The notes under the pieces are model-generated. The model searched no databases, had not been told where the DNA came from, and saw nothing but the letters and a program-made list of their open reading frames with translations. DNA of 64,000 bases from Pseudomonadota bacterium (GTDB lineage Bacteria > Pseudomonadota > Alphaproteobacteria > Rhodospirillales > Magnetospirillaceae): contig JAJXUO010000003.1 of assembly GCA_021782815.1 (NCBI GenBank), positions 1 through 64,000 on the forward strand, written 5' to 3'. Every line of letters starts with the position of its first letter. Position 1 is the first letter of the stretch. Positions 32,040-43,677 of the stretch are shown here, one piece after another. The position numbers were made by a program, and so were the translations under genes.

Positions 32040-33815
32040 ATGATTAATTTTCATCCCGGCTCCAATGACGAGCTGAAGCCTCGCATCTCCGTTATCGGTG
32101 TGGGCGGCGCCGGCGGCAACGCCGTCAACAACATGATTCAGTCCCATCTGGAAGGCGTCGAGTTCATCGTCGCCAATACCGACGCCCAGGCGCTGTCGCA
32201 GTCCCGGACCGACCGCCGCATCCAGTTGGGCGCCACCCTGACGCAAGGCCTGGGCGCCGGCGCCCGTCCGGATATCGGCCGCGCCGCCGCCGAGGAAAGC
32301 CTCGACGACCTGATGAGCCAGCTGGCCGGTTCCAACATGGTGTTCATCACCGCCGGCATGGGCGGCGGCACCGGCACCGGCGCCGCCCCGGTCATCGCCC
32401 GCGCCGCGCGCGAGCACGGCATCCTTACCGTCGGCGTCGTCACCAAGCCCTTCAGCTTCGAGGGGCAGCACCGCATGCGCCTGGCCGAACAGGGCATCGA
32501 CGAGCTGTCGCAGTATGTCGATACCCTGATCATCATCCCCAACCAGAACCTGTTCCGCATCGCCACCGAGCGCACCACCTTCGCCGAAGCCTTCAAGCTG
32601 GCCGACGATGTGCTCTATTCCGGCGTGCGCGGCGTGACCGACCTCATGATCATGCCCGGCCTGATCAATCTCGATTTCGCCGACATCCGCACGGTGATGG
32701 GGGAAATGGGCAAGGCGGTGATGGGCACCGGCGAGGCCGAGGGCGACAAGCGCGCCCTGGACGCCGCCGAGGCCGCCATCAACAACCCGCTGCTGGAAGA
32801 CCTCTCCATGAAGGGGGCGCGCGGGGTGCTCATCAACATCACCGGCGGCCTCGACATGACCCTGTTCGAAGCCGACGAGGCCGCCAACCGCATCCGCGAC
32901 GAAGTGGACCCCGAAGCCAACATCATCTTCGGCTCCACCTTCGACGAACGCATGAACGGCCGCATCCGCGTGTCGGTGGTGGCCACCGGCATCGACGCCG
33001 CCATCGCCCAGCAGCCCAAGCCCACCCTGATCTCGCTGGTGGACCAGAAGCCGCAGGCCCAGCCCCAGGCCGCCCGCCCGGCCGCCAGCAACGTGCAGAC
33101 CTTCGCCAAGCCCGCCGCCCAGCCGGTGGCGCAAAGCGCGCCGCAGGCCGCTCCGGCCATGGCCCAGGGTCTGGCCTCCCAGCCCACCACCATGAATGTG
33201 GGCAACACCCTGGCCGACCGCGTCGCCGGTCCCGCCTTCAACGGTTCGGCGGCCCTGAATCACCAGCAGGCCCACGAACCGGCCCTGGCCCAGACCATCG
33301 CCATGGAAGACGAGATGGACGCCCGGCAGATGGAACAGATGCTGCAGGTGCGCGATCCGGCCCCTCGCCAGGCCCATACGGAAAGCCTGCAGGAGAAGGC
33401 CCTGCAGGGCACCCTGCGCATGGAAACCCGTCAGGAACCGCGCATGGAACACCGCGCCGAGCCGCGCATGGAGCATCGCGCCGAACCCCGGCTCGACGCC
33501 GGCCGCGCCGTGCCGGCTCCCCATGCCGACCCGGCCGACCACGCCGAGGCGCATCGCCGCCCCAGCAACTTCCTCAACCGCCTGATGAACAAGCCGGTTC
33601 CGGCCGCGCATCACGCCCAGACGGCCCACACCGCCCCGGCCGCGCCCTCGGCCCGTCCGGCCCAGCCCGCCAGCCAGCGTCCGGCCCAGCCGACCCAGCA
33701 GATGGAGGCCATGGCCCCCACCCGCGTCAGCCCCGGCGACCGTCTGCCCACCTCGCGCTCGGCCGACGAGGACATGCTGGACATTCCGGCCTTCCTGCGC
33801 CGCCAGGCCAACTGA
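32040..33815 (+). CDS. ftsZ: Cell division GTPase FtsZ, long-linker form
   Basis: A 591-residue tubulin homologue forming the Z ring. The GTPase core (~12-325) has [14 protein letters not shown], the tubulin signature [13 protein letters not shown], the PNQNLFR switch and [23 protein letters not shown] disordered linker of about 240 residues, rich in Pro, Ala, Gln and His, includes tandem copies of RMEHRAEP near 467-485. The C-terminal peptide DIPAFLRRQ is the conserved site for FtsA and other partners. The ATG at 32040 has GGAGGG at 32025-32030; the ATG at 32019 lacks a comparable site. Long linkers are common in alphaproteobacteria. Confidence 0.97.
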   Translation: MINFHPGSNDELKPRISVIGVGGAGGNAVNNMIQSHLEGVEFIVANTDAQALSQSRTDRRIQLGATLTQGLGAGARPDIGRAAAEESLDDLMSQLAGSNMVFITAGMGGGTGTGAAPVIARAAREHGILTVGVVTKPFSFEGQHRMRLAEQGIDELSQYVDTLIIIPNQNLFRIATERTTFAEAFKLADDVLYSGVRGVTDLMIMPGLINLDFADIRTVMGEMGKAVMGTGEAEGDKRALDAAEAAINNPLLEDLSMKGARGVLINITGGLDMTLFEADEAANRIRDEVDPEANIIFGSTFDERMNGRIRVSVVATGIDAAIAQQPKPTLISLVDQKPQAQPQAARPAASNVQTFAKPAAQPVAQSAPQAAPAMAQGLASQPTTMNVGNTLADRVAGPAFNGSAALNHQQAHEPALAQTIAMEDEMDARQMEQMLQVRDPAPRQAHTESLQEKALQGTLRMETRQEPRMEHRAEPRMEHRAEPRLDAGRAVPAPHADPADHAEAHRRPSNFLNRLMNKPVPAAHHAQTAHTAPAAPSARPAQPASQRPAQPTQQMEAMAPTRVSPGDRLPTSRSADEDMLDIPAFLRRQAN

Positions 33816-33853
33816 TCCGGCGCGATCGCAAATCACTTCGCGCGCAAGCACGG

Positions 33854-33886
33854 ACGGCGGGTGTGCCCTCACCCGCCGTTTTTTTT
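33854..33886 (+). terminator. Rho-independent terminator after ftsZ
   Basis: Perfect 10-bp stem ACGGCGGGTG / CACCCGCCGT (33854-33863 with 33870-33879), six-base loop, then eight T residues (33879-33886). It lies 38 bp after the ftsZ stop and closes the dcw transcript. Confidence 0.93.
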
Positions 33887-34020
33887 CGCGCCATCGCGGA
33901 TGGACGGAACCGCCGCGCCCGCCCCCGGAATGAATAAAGATCGTTCCGAATCAAATTATTAGCACTGTCTCCGGACCGTAATAATTCGTAACATTCATTG
34001 ATTTGTGCTGTTGCGGCATG

Positions 34021-34038
34021 GCTGCTAGATCTAGCAGC
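34021..34038. promoter_or_regulatory. Perfect 18-bp palindrome in the lpxC leader
   Basis: GCTGCTAGATCTAGCAGC is fully self-complementary and lies 36 bp before the lpxC start. A weak promoter (TTGTGC at 34003, TAGATC at 34026, 17-bp spacing) would have its -10 inside it, so it could be an operator. The 33887-34073 gap also holds an AT-rich inverted repeat, AATTATTA (33954-33961) and TAATAATT (33979-33986). Confidence 0.5.
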
Positions 34039-34073
34039 GTGAAATTTCGGGTTCAGCCAAAGGCTTTCCAATC

Positions 34074-35015
34074 ATGTCCCAGTCCGCCGTCCTGCACCAG
34101 CGCACCCTGAAGAGCTCGATCGCCTGTGTCGGCGTCGGTCTTCACTCGGGCAGCAAGGTGACCATGGTCCTGCACCCGGCCGAAGCCGACAGCGGCATCC
34201 GTTTCCACCGCACCGACATCGCCGGCAACGGCGCCGTCATCCCCGCCCGCTGGGACTGCGTGAGCGACACCCGTCTGAACACCTGCGTCGCCGATGAAAA
34301 CGGCGTCGGCGTGCGCACCATCGAACATCTGATGTCGGCTCTGAACGGCATGGGGATCGACAACGCCCTGATCGACATCAGCGGCCCGGAAGTGCCGGTG
34401 ATGGACGGCTCGGCCGCCCCCTTCCTGTTCCTGGTGGAGTGCGCCGGCGTGGTCGAGCAGGACGCGCCCCGCCGCGCCATCAAGGTTTTGAAGACAGTCA
34501 GCGTCCAGGACGGCGACAAGCTGGCCAGCCTCTCGCCCGACGACGCCTTCTCGGTGCGCATGGAAATCGATTTCCCGGTAGCGGCCATCCGCCGCCAGGA
34601 ATGCCTGCTCGATCTCAGCGAGGGCCGCTTCAAGTCCGAGATCAGCCGCGCCCGCACCTTCGGCTTCGAACAGGAAGTGGCCGCCATGCGCGCCGCCGGC
34701 CTGGGCCGGGGTGGTTCGTTGGAGAACGCCGTGGTGATCGCCAGCGACGGCGAGGGCGTGCTGAACGACGAAGGCCTGCGCTACGACGACGAATTCGTCC
34801 GCCACAAGGCCCTGGACGCGGTGGGCGATCTTTATCTGGCCGGCGCCCCGCTGCTGGCCGCCTTCCACGGCGTGCGCACCGGCCATGCCCTCAACAACCG
34901 CCTGCTGCGCGCCCTGTTCGCCGACGACAGCGCCTGGACCCTGGTGCCCATGACCGCCGCCCCGGCCCGCCCGGCCCCGCTGCGCGCCCTGCCCCGCCCC
35001 GCCGCCGTGGCCTGA
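34074..35015 (+). CDS. lpxC: UDP-3-O-acyl-N-acetylglucosamine deacetylase LpxC
   Basis: A 313-residue zinc enzyme, the committed step of lipid A synthesis. Seen are the N-terminal [17 protein letters not shown], zinc-ligand region [44 protein letters not shown], and the second zinc region [22 protein letters not shown] with the Asp-His pair. It follows the ftsZ terminator and so has its own transcription start. The C-terminus ends in a short Ala/Pro-rich tail. Confidence 0.97.
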   Translation: MSQSAVLHQRTLKSSIACVGVGLHSGSKVTMVLHPAEADSGIRFHRTDIAGNGAVIPARWDCVSDTRLNTCVADENGVGVRTIEHLMSALNGMGIDNALIDISGPEVPVMDGSAAPFLFLVECAGVVEQDAPRRAIKVLKTVSVQDGDKLASLSPDDAFSVRMEIDFPVAAIRRQECLLDLSEGRFKSEISRARTFGFEQEVAAMRAAGLGRGGSLENAVVIASDGEGVLNDEGLRYDDEFVRHKALDAVGDLYLAGAPLLAAFHGVRTGHALNNRLLRALFADDSAWTLVPMTAAPARPAPLRALPRPAAVA

Positions 35016-35046
35016 CCGCCAACCGCTCCGTCGGACCTCGTAAATC

Positions 35047-35089
35047 GCGCCCCCGCGCCCGTTGACCCGGGCCGGGGGCGCCGTCTTTT
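35047..35089 (+). terminator. Probable Rho-independent terminator after lpxC
   Basis: A 9-bp stem GCGCCCCCG / CGGGGGCGC (35047-35055 with 35073-35081) with a 17-base GC-rich loop, followed by CGTCTTTT ending at 35089. It lies 31 bp after the lpxC stop. The loop is long and the T-run short, so it is less certain than the ftsZ terminator. Confidence 0.6.
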
Positions 35090-35131
35090 CGCTCCCGCCC
35101 GCGATTTTCCGTGGCCCGTCCGCCGCTTCTG

Positions 35132-35162
35132 TTGTGGAGCCGCCGGACAGCCGTGATATAGT
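35132..35162 (+). promoter_or_regulatory. Candidate bamD promoter
   Basis: TATAGT at 35157-35162 with TTGTGG at 35132-35137 (19-bp spacing; GTGGAG at 35134-35139 gives 17 bp), 35 bp before the bamD start and downstream of the lpxC terminator. Confidence 0.35.
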
Positions 35163-35196
35163 CGGCCCGGCTTACACCGATTTTCAGAGCAGGTTA

Positions 35197-36009
35197 ATGT
35201 CTATCAGCTCCCGTTCCCGCGTCCTGATCCTGGCCCTGGCCCTGGCTTCGCCCCTGTTCCTGTCGGCCTGCGCCGGCGATCCCAAGGACACCTATGTGGA
35301 GCGGCCGGTCGATCAGCTCTACAACGAGGGCATGGACGACCTCAACGCCGGCAACTACGAAGCCGCGGCCAAGGCCTTCGACGAGGTGGACCGTCAGCAT
35401 CCCTACTCGGTGTGGGCCACCAAGGCGCAGCTGATGACGGCCTATGCCCAGTACCAGCGCAACAAGTTCGACGAGGCCATCGTTTCGCTCGATCGCTTCA
35501 TCCAGCTGCATCCCAGCCACAAGGACGTGGCCTACGCCTATTACCTCAAGGCGCTCTGCTACTACGAACAGATCGCCGACGTGCAGCGCGATCAGAAGGT
35601 GACGCAGGAGGCCATGAAAGGCCTGGAGGACGTGGTCACCCGCTTCCCCAACAGCAAATATGCCCGCGACGCCAAGCTGAAGGCCGATCTGGCCCGCGAC
35701 CATCTGGCCGGCAAGGAAATGTCGGTGGGGCGCTATTACGAGCAGCAGAAGATGTATCTGGCGGCCATCAACCGCTTCCGCTACGTGGTGGACAATTACC
35801 AGACCACCAGCCATGTGCCCGAGGCCCTCTACCGTCTGGTGGAATGCTATGAGATCCTGGGCATGAACGGCGAAGCCAAGAAGACCGCCGCCGTGCTGGG
35901 CTACAACTATCCCGGCAGCCATTGGTACGGCGACGCCTACGGTCTGGCCGAGGGCAAGCATCGCCCCGACATGAAGCGGCTGGGCGACGGCTGGTTCGAC
36001 TGGCTTTAA
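35197..36009 (+). CDS. bamD: Outer membrane assembly lipoprotein BamD (ComL)
   Basis: A 270-residue outer-membrane lipoprotein of the BAM complex that inserts beta-barrel proteins. The signal peptide ends in lipobox LSAC with Cys25. Five TPR-like helical pairs follow, with the BamD hallmarks YNEGMDDLNAGNYEAAAKAF, FDEVDRQHPYSVWA, YAYYLKALCYYEQI and RYYEQQKMYLAAINRF. The ATG at 35197 is chosen because it places the signal peptide correctly; the longer open frame starts in the terminator region. RecN begins 19 bp downstream. Confidence 0.95.
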   Translation: MSISSRSRVLILALALASPLFLSACAGDPKDTYVERPVDQLYNEGMDDLNAGNYEAAAKAFDEVDRQHPYSVWATKAQLMTAYAQYQRNKFDEAIVSLDRFIQLHPSHKDVAYAYYLKALCYYEQIADVQRDQKVTQEAMKGLEDVVTRFPNSKYARDAKLKADLARDHLAGKEMSVGRYYEQQKMYLAAINRFRYVVDNYQTTSHVPEALYRLVECYEILGMNGEAKKTAAVLGYNYPGSHWYGDAYGLAEGKHRPDMKRLGDGWFDWL

Positions 36010-36028
36010 CCTTTAAGAGTGTCCGCCC

Positions 36029-37687
36029 ATGCTGCTCGGTCTGTCGATCCGCGATGTGGTTCTGATCGATCGTCTGGAGATCGCCTTCGCCCCCGGCCTG
36101 GCGGTTCTGACCGGTGAAACCGGGGCGGGCAAATCCATTCTGCTGGATTCCCTCGGCCTGGCCCTGGGGGCCCGCGCCGACAGCGGTCTGGTGCGCCCCG
36201 GCGCGCCGCAGCTTTCGGTGGGCGCCGAGTTTTCCCTGCCCGCCGGCCATCCCGCCTTCGCCCTGCTGGCCGAACAGGATCTTCCCGCCGAGGACAGCCT
36301 GGTGCTGCGCCGCATCGTGGCCGCCGACGGCCGTTCGCGCGCTTTCGTCAACGATCAGGCGGTCAGCGTCGGTCTGTTGCGCCGCCTGGGCGAAACCCTG
36401 GTGGAAATCCACGGCCAGTTCGAAAGCCACGGTCTTTTGGATCCGGCCCGCCACGGCGCCGTGCTCGATGCCTTCGGCGCCCTCGACGTGGCCGCCGTGC
36501 GCACCGCCCATGCCGCCTGGAAGGCGGCGCGGCGGGCCCGACAGGAGGCCGAGGAGGCCCTGGCCCGGGCCCGGAGCGAAGAGGATTTCCTGCGTCACGC
36601 GGTGAACGAACTGAACGCCCTGGCGCCGGAGCCCGGCGAGGAGGAAAGCCTGGCCGCCAAACGCGCCGTGATGATGCATGGCGAGAAACTGGTGGAAGGC
36701 ATGAACGCCGCGCTGCAGGCCCTTTCGGGCAAAGGCGAGGTGGAAGCTTCGTTGCGCACCGCCCAGCGCGCCCTGGAACGGGTGGCCGACAAGGCCGAGG
36801 GCCGCCTCGATCCGGTGATCGCCGCCCTGGACCGCGCCGCCGAGGAAACCGCCGAGGCCCGCAATCTGCTGGACCGGGTGTCCTCCACCATCGACCTTGA
36901 TCCCCGCGCCCAGGAAAAGGTGGAGGAGCGGCTGTTCGCCCTGCGCGCCGCCGCCCGCAAGCATGGGGTGACGGTGGACGGCCTGGCCGCCCTGCGCCAG
37001 CGCCTGACCGAGGACTTGCAGTCCCTGGATGCCGGCGGCGAAGGCCTGACCCGCCTGGGCGCCGCCGAAACCGCGGCCCGCGCCGCCTATGCCGAGGCGG
37101 CCAAGGCGCTGTCGCGCCAGCGGCTGGCCGCCGCCGAGCGGCTGGACCGCGCCGTGGCCCTCGAACTGCCGCCCCTGAAGCTGGACAAGGCCCGCTTCCA
37201 GACCCGGGTTGAAACCCTGCCGGAAGCCGAGTGGGGCGAAAACGGCCTCGACCGCGTGGCCTTCGAAGTGGCCACCAATCCCGGCAGCGCGCCGGGGCCG
37301 CTGGGGCGCATCGCCTCGGGCGGCGAATTGTCGCGCTTCATGCTGGCCCTGAAAGTGGTGCTGGCCCGCACCAGCCCGGTGCCCAGCATCGTTTTCGACG
37401 AGGTGGACAGCGGCATCGGCGGCGCCGTGGCCGCCGCCGTGGGCGAGCGCCTGGCCCGCCTGGCCCGCGATCTGCAAATCCTGGTGGTCACCCACTCGCC
37501 CCAGGTGGCGGCGCGCGGCGACCAGCATTGGCATGTGGCCAAGGGCGAGGACGGCCAGGGCGGCACCCTTACCCGCGTCAGCCCGCTGGGGCCGGAGGAC
37601 CGGCGGGAGGAAATCGCCCGCATGCTGGCCGGAGCCAGCGTCACCGCCGAGGCCCGCGCCGCCGCCGCCAGCCTATTGGGCGCCTGA
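36029..37687 (+). CDS. recN: DNA repair protein RecN
   Basis: A 552-residue SMC-like ATPase for double-strand break repair. Walker A is GETGAGKSILLDSLGLALG; the coiled-coil arms occupy ~160-380; the C-terminal head has the signature IASGGELSRFMLALK and Walker B IVFDEVDSGIGG, then VVTHSPQVAARGDQHW. Its last 15 bp overlap tail-to-tail with the histidine kinase on the other strand. It is the second gene after bamD, the order known from Rhodospirillales. Confidence 0.96.
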   Translation: MLLGLSIRDVVLIDRLEIAFAPGLAVLTGETGAGKSILLDSLGLALGARADSGLVRPGAPQLSVGAEFSLPAGHPAFALLAEQDLPAEDSLVLRRIVAADGRSRAFVNDQAVSVGLLRRLGETLVEIHGQFESHGLLDPARHGAVLDAFGALDVAAVRTAHAAWKAARRARQEAEEALARARSEEDFLRHAVNELNALAPEPGEEESLAAKRAVMMHGEKLVEGMNAALQALSGKGEVEASLRTAQRALERVADKAEGRLDPVIAALDRAAEETAEARNLLDRVSSTIDLDPRAQEKVEERLFALRAAARKHGVTVDGLAALRQRLTEDLQSLDAGGEGLTRLGAAETAARAAYAEAAKALSRQRLAAAERLDRAVALELPPLKLDKARFQTRVETLPEAEWGENGLDRVAFEVATNPGSAPGPLGRIASGGELSRFMLALKVVLARTSPVPSIVFDEVDSGIGGAVAAAVGERLARLARDLQILVVTHSPQVAARGDQHWHVAKGEDGQGGTLTRVSPLGPEDRREEIARMLAGASVTAEARAAAASLLGA

Positions 37688-40600
37688 TCCCGCCGCCCTG
37701 GGCAGCGACACCAGGAAGCGGCTGCCGACGCCGGGGGTGGAGTCCAGCCAGATCCGGCCGCCGTGATGCTCGGCGATCTTCTTGCAGATGGCCAAGCCCA
37801 GACCATAGCCCTCGCAGGCGCTTTGCGGCACCAGCCGCTGGAAGATCTGGAACACCCGGCCGTGATTCTCGGGATCGATGCCGGTGCCGTTGTCGTCCAC
37901 CCACACCGCCACCCGCCCCCCTTCGTCGCGCCAGCCCACCTGGAGCAGCAACGGCCGCTCGGGATCACGGTATTTCACGGCGTTGCCCAGCAGATTCTGG
38001 AACAGCCGCATCAATTCGGCGCGATCACCGCTCACCACCGGCAGATCGGGCGCCACCGTCACCACCGCGCCGACCTCCTCCAGGGCCTCGGCCAGGGTGA
38101 GCAGGCAATCCTGCAGCGTTTGCCCCAGGTCCACCGGCGCGAAATCGCCGCTGCGGCGTCCGGTGCGGGAATAATCCAGCAGCCCCAGGATCAGGGCGTC
38201 CATATGTTTGGCCCCGTTCACGGCATAGCCCAGATATTCCTCCAGCTCCGGGGTCAGATCCTTGCCCAGCCGTCGCTCGATCAGGGAGAGATAGCTTGAA
38301 ACCATCCGCAGCGGCTGACGCAGATCGTGCGAGGCCACATAGGCGAACTGTTCCAGTTCCTGATTGATGTCCCGCAGTTTTTGCGCCTGTTCGTCCAGGC
38401 GCCGGGTGGTTTCCGCCAATTGCAGTTCGGCCTGCTTGCGGTCGTTGATATCCTCGACCACCGTGATGAGGTGGCGGGCCTGGCCATCGGCATCGCGCGA
38501 CACCGCGCAGTGCAGCTTGACCCAGGTCAGGCTGCCGTCCTTGCGATAATACCGCTTCTCGAAGGCCCGCGACTGGATCCGGCCCAGGCGCAGATCCTCC
38601 GTCACCTCGCGGCTTAAGGCGCGGTCCTCCTCATAGGTCAGACCCAGAAAATTGAGTTGAGCCATGTCTTCCGGCGCATAGCCGAGGATTTGGCGGAAAC
38701 GATCGTTCCAGCGCAGCAGCGTGCCGTCGAAGTCGGCGTGGACGATGCCGGTCCCGGCCTGCTCGAACGAGGCGCGGTAACGCTCCTCGCTCTGGCGCAG
38801 CCGCTCCTCGCCGCGCTTGCGGCTGGTGATATCCACCGCCACCCCCAGCGACCCCACCATGCGGCGTCGGTCGTCCCAGATGGGGGTGACCACCAGCGAC
38901 ACCGTCAGGGTACCGCCATCTTTGCGGCGGTAGGTCCATTCCCCCACATCGCGGCCGTCGCGCTCGGCCTTGCCGACGAAGGTGGCGAAGCCCGCCACCG
39001 GACGGCCCATTTCCCGCGTCAGCCGGGCGGCGCGCGCCGCCACTTCCTCGGGCAGATGGAACAGCAGCGGCGTGGCCCGGCCCACCACCTCGTCCTGGCT
39101 GTAGCCCAGCATGCGCTCGGCGCCGCGATTGAACAGGGTGATGCCGCCCTCGGCGTCGCAGGCGATGATGGCCACCTCCGAGGCGGCGTCCAGCACGTTC
39201 TGCAGCCGTTGGCTCAAGGCGCGGATGGACTCCTCGGCCTCGCGCCGCTCGGTGATGTTCTCCTTCACCCCGAGATAATGGGTAATCCGCCCCTGGTGAT
39301 CGAGGATGGGGGCGATCTGCGCCTGTTCCCAGTAAAGGGTGCCGTCCTTGCGGCGGTTCTGGAAAATACCCTGCCAGGGCTGGCCCGACGACAGCCGCCG
39401 CCACATCTCGGCATAGGTTTCCGGCGTGGTGGCCCCCGACTTCAGAATGGCCGGGTTTTGACCGATGGCCTCGTCGGGCCAATAGCCGGTCACGCGGCAG
39501 AAGGCGGCGTTGACATATTCGATGGTGCCGGCGGCGTTGGTGATAACGATGGAGGCCGGGCTCTGATCCACCGCCATGGCCAGCTTGCGCAGTTCCTCCT
39601 CCAAACGGCGTCGTTCGGTGACGTCGTGGAGAATGGCGTAACAGAGGCGGCCGCCGCCGCCCGGCAAGGGCCCCATATGCGCCTCGACGGTGCGCACCTC
39701 GCCCGAGGCCAGGCGATGGCGGATATAGTGCTCGGAGCGGCTGTCCACCGGCGTTTCCCGCATGGGGTCGAGGCTGATGTCGCCGATGCGCATGCGCCGC
39801 ATCTGCGCCGCCGGATAACCGTAATAGCTGGCGGCGGCCTCGTTGGCATCGACGATCAGCCCCTCCTCCTGATCCAACAGCAGCATGGCGGCGCGGGCAT
39901 TGGTGAACAGCGAGCGGTAGCGGTCCTCGCTGACGGCCAGGGCCGCGGCCATGCGGCGGCGGTGCCGCCCGTACAGCCACAGCAGGCAGAGACAGGCGAT
40001 GAACAACCCGGCCAGCCCCCAGCTGCTCCAGGTCAGCGGGCCGGGGGGGCCGGCATACGCCCGCCAGCCGGACCGGGGCGCCCCGGCCAGCTGCCAGCTG
40101 CCCGCCGGCAGCTGCAGGGTGAAGGTGACCGGACGGCGGCCCATGACGCCCTCGTCGCCCCAGATCAGACCGCCCCGCGCCCCCAGGCCGTCGCGGCCCA
40201 GCAGCACCAGATCCAGGCCGTTGTCGCGGCCGAGCCGCGCCAGGTCGGCCATGTAGGGGGCGATATCGATGACCACGCTGACCAGGCCGAAGAAATGCCG
40301 ACCGCCGCCGCTGGCGTTGGGCAGATACACCGGCACCCGCCCCACCACCGACTGACCGCCCTGCACCAGCTTGATGGGCCCTTGCAGCACGGCGCGATGC
40401 TGGGTGATGGCCTGCTCCACCAGGGGCCATTGGTCGGGCAGATTGCGGTAATCGAGGCCCATGAGGATTTCGTTGCCGGCCATGGGATAAACCCGGTCGA
40501 TCACCGTGCCGTGGGTCAGCACGAAATGATGCGCGCCCTCGTGATCTTGCAGCAGCGCCTCGGCGATGTGATCGAAATCGCTTTTGCTCACATCGCCATG

Positions 40601-40843
40601 CGCCTTGATTTCCGCCACCATGCCGCGCGCCTGCAGCAGGGGCGCACTCATGGTGCGCTCCAGCCGCAGCCCCGCCACCTGCAATAGATCGGCGACATGA
40701 TGGCGGGCCGCCTCCCGGCGCCGGGTCTGCTCCGACAGCGACACCAGCGTGGCGAACAAAACGGCCAGGGCGCACAAAAACAGCAGGCCCAGTGCCGGAG
40801 CCGCCGCCTTCAGCCTTTCTCCTGTTCGTCCCCCCGCCATCAC
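37673..40843 (-). CDS. Large hybrid-sensor-type histidine kinase: CHASE, four PAS domains, HisKA, HATPase
   Basis: A 1056-residue membrane kinase. A first membrane helix (~13-35), an extracytoplasmic CHASE-like domain (~60-225, containing DRVYPMAGNEILMGLDYRN), a second helix (~270-292) and then four PAS/PAC units (~300-420, 425-540, 550-670, 680-800; several end in the DITERR/NITERREAEESI type linker) precede a short coiled coil. HisKA follows with FAYVASHDLRQPLRMVSSYL (His839), and the ATPase has NAVKYRD, DDNGTGIDPE and GYGLGLAICKKIAEHHGG. There is no receiver domain and no nearby response regulator. The kinase core closely resembles that of the 2170-3717 kinase. It diverges from ligA. Confidence 0.9.
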   Translation of the reverse strand: MMAGGRTGERLKAAAPALGLLFLCALAVLFATLVSLSEQTRRREAARHHVADLLQVAGLRLERTMSAPLLQARGMVAEIKAHGDVSKSDFDHIAEALLQDHEGAHHFVLTHGTVIDRVYPMAGNEILMGLDYRNLPDQWPLVEQAITQHRAVLQGPIKLVQGGQSVVGRVPVYLPNASGGGRHFFGLVSVVIDIAPYMADLARLGRDNGLDLVLLGRDGLGARGGLIWGDEGVMGRRPVTFTLQLPAGSWQLAGAPRSGWRAYAGPPGPLTWSSWGLAGLFIACLCLLWLYGRHRRRMAAALAVSEDRYRSLFTNARAAMLLLDQEEGLIVDANEAAASYYGYPAAQMRRMRIGDISLDPMRETPVDSRSEHYIRHRLASGEVRTVEAHMGPLPGGGGRLCYAILHDVTERRRLEEELRKLAMAVDQSPASIVITNAAGTIEYVNAAFCRVTGYWPDEAIGQNPAILKSGATTPETYAEMWRRLSSGQPWQGIFQNRRKDGTLYWEQAQIAPILDHQGRITHYLGVKENITERREAEESIRALSQRLQNVLDAASEVAIIACDAEGGITLFNRGAERMLGYSQDEVVGRATPLLFHLPEEVAARAARLTREMGRPVAGFATFVGKAERDGRDVGEWTYRRKDGGTLTVSLVVTPIWDDRRRMVGSLGVAVDITSRKRGEERLRQSEERYRASFEQAGTGIVHADFDGTLLRWNDRFRQILGYAPEDMAQLNFLGLTYEEDRALSREVTEDLRLGRIQSRAFEKRYYRKDGSLTWVKLHCAVSRDADGQARHLITVVEDINDRKQAELQLAETTRRLDEQAQKLRDINQELEQFAYVASHDLRQPLRMVSSYLSLIERRLGKDLTPELEEYLGYAVNGAKHMDALILGLLDYSRTGRRSGDFAPVDLGQTLQDCLLTLAEALEEVGAVVTVAPDLPVVSGDRAELMRLFQNLLGNAVKYRDPERPLLLQVGWRDEGGRVAVWVDDNGTGIDPENHGRVFQIFQRLVPQSACEGYGLGLAICKKIAEHHGGRIWLDSTPGVGSRFLVSLPRAAGSGAQ

Positions 40844-40885
40844 GCCCCCGCTTTGTCCCGTGCCTCACGATAAAACATCTCCCTC

Positions 40886-43110
<2,225 letters not shown>

Positions 43111-43137
43111 TATCCCCATTTTTTATAGCGTTGAATC

Positions 43138-43181
43138 GCCGGCGGGCCCTTCCCTTATGCAAGGGGAAGGGCCAAAGCCGG
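43138..43181. other. Hairpin in the ligA to CBS-protein gap
   Basis: GGCCCTTCCCTT (43145-43156) pairs with AAGGGGAAGGGCC (43161-43173) with a single-base bulge, and the outer CCGGC (43138-43142) pairs with GCCGG (43177-43181). No T-run follows, so it could be a Rho-dependent end, an RNA-stabilising leader of the CBS gene, or a repeat. Confidence 0.45.
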
Positions 43182-43227
43182 AAAGAGCTTGCCCCCGGAG
43201 CGCAACAGACCCTGGGAGAGTAAGATC

Positions 43228-43665
43228 ATGATCGTCCGCACCGTTCTGCGCAGCAAGACCAGTACTCTGGTCTGCACCATTTCCCCCGATCAGACCATTG
43301 CCGACGCCGCCCGCGAGCTGCATCTGCACCGCATCGGCGCCCTGGTGGTGATGGATGATAATGGCGGCCTGGCCGGGATCCTGTCGGAACGCGACATCGC
43401 CCGCGGCCTGGCCCTTTATGGCGATGGCCTGGGCATCCTGCCGGTGCGCGAGTTGATGACCCGCGCCGTGCTGTTCTGCACCCCCGACGATTCCCTGCAA
43501 TCCTTGATGCAGACCATGACCAACTGCCGCGTGCGCCATCTGCCGGTAATGGAAAACGGCACCCTGGTGGGCATCATGACCATCGGCGACGTGGTGAAGA
43601 ACTGCCTGGAAGAGGCCGCCATGGAAGTGCATGAAATGCGCGGCTACGTCATGGCCGGGCGCTGA
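43228..43665 (+). CDS. Two-CBS-domain protein
   Basis: A 145-residue cytoplasmic protein made of a pair of CBS domains: the first ~8-65 (VCTISPDQTIADAARELH, IGALVVMDDNGGLAGILSERDI), the second ~75-130 (VREL MTRAVLFC, RVRHLPVMENGTLVGIMTIGDV). CBS pairs bind adenine nucleotides. Stand-alone forms of this size are widespread, and no partner can be named. The start at 43228 has GGGAGAG at 43214-43220; the ORF upstream of it is hairpin sequence. Confidence 0.9.
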   Translation: MIVRTVLRSKTSTLVCTISPDQTIADAARELHLHRIGALVVMDDNGGLAGILSERDIARGLALYGDGLGILPVRELMTRAVLFCTPDDSLQSLMQTMTNCRVRHLPVMENGTLVGIMTIGDVVKNCLEEAAMEVHEMRGYVMAGR

Positions 43666-43677
43666 CGCCGCCCGCCC

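Noticed and set aside
33427-33500. Tandem repeat considered as a CRISPR or minisatellite
   Set aside because: It is a codon-level repeat inside the FtsZ linker (RMEHRAEP units), in frame and without spacers.
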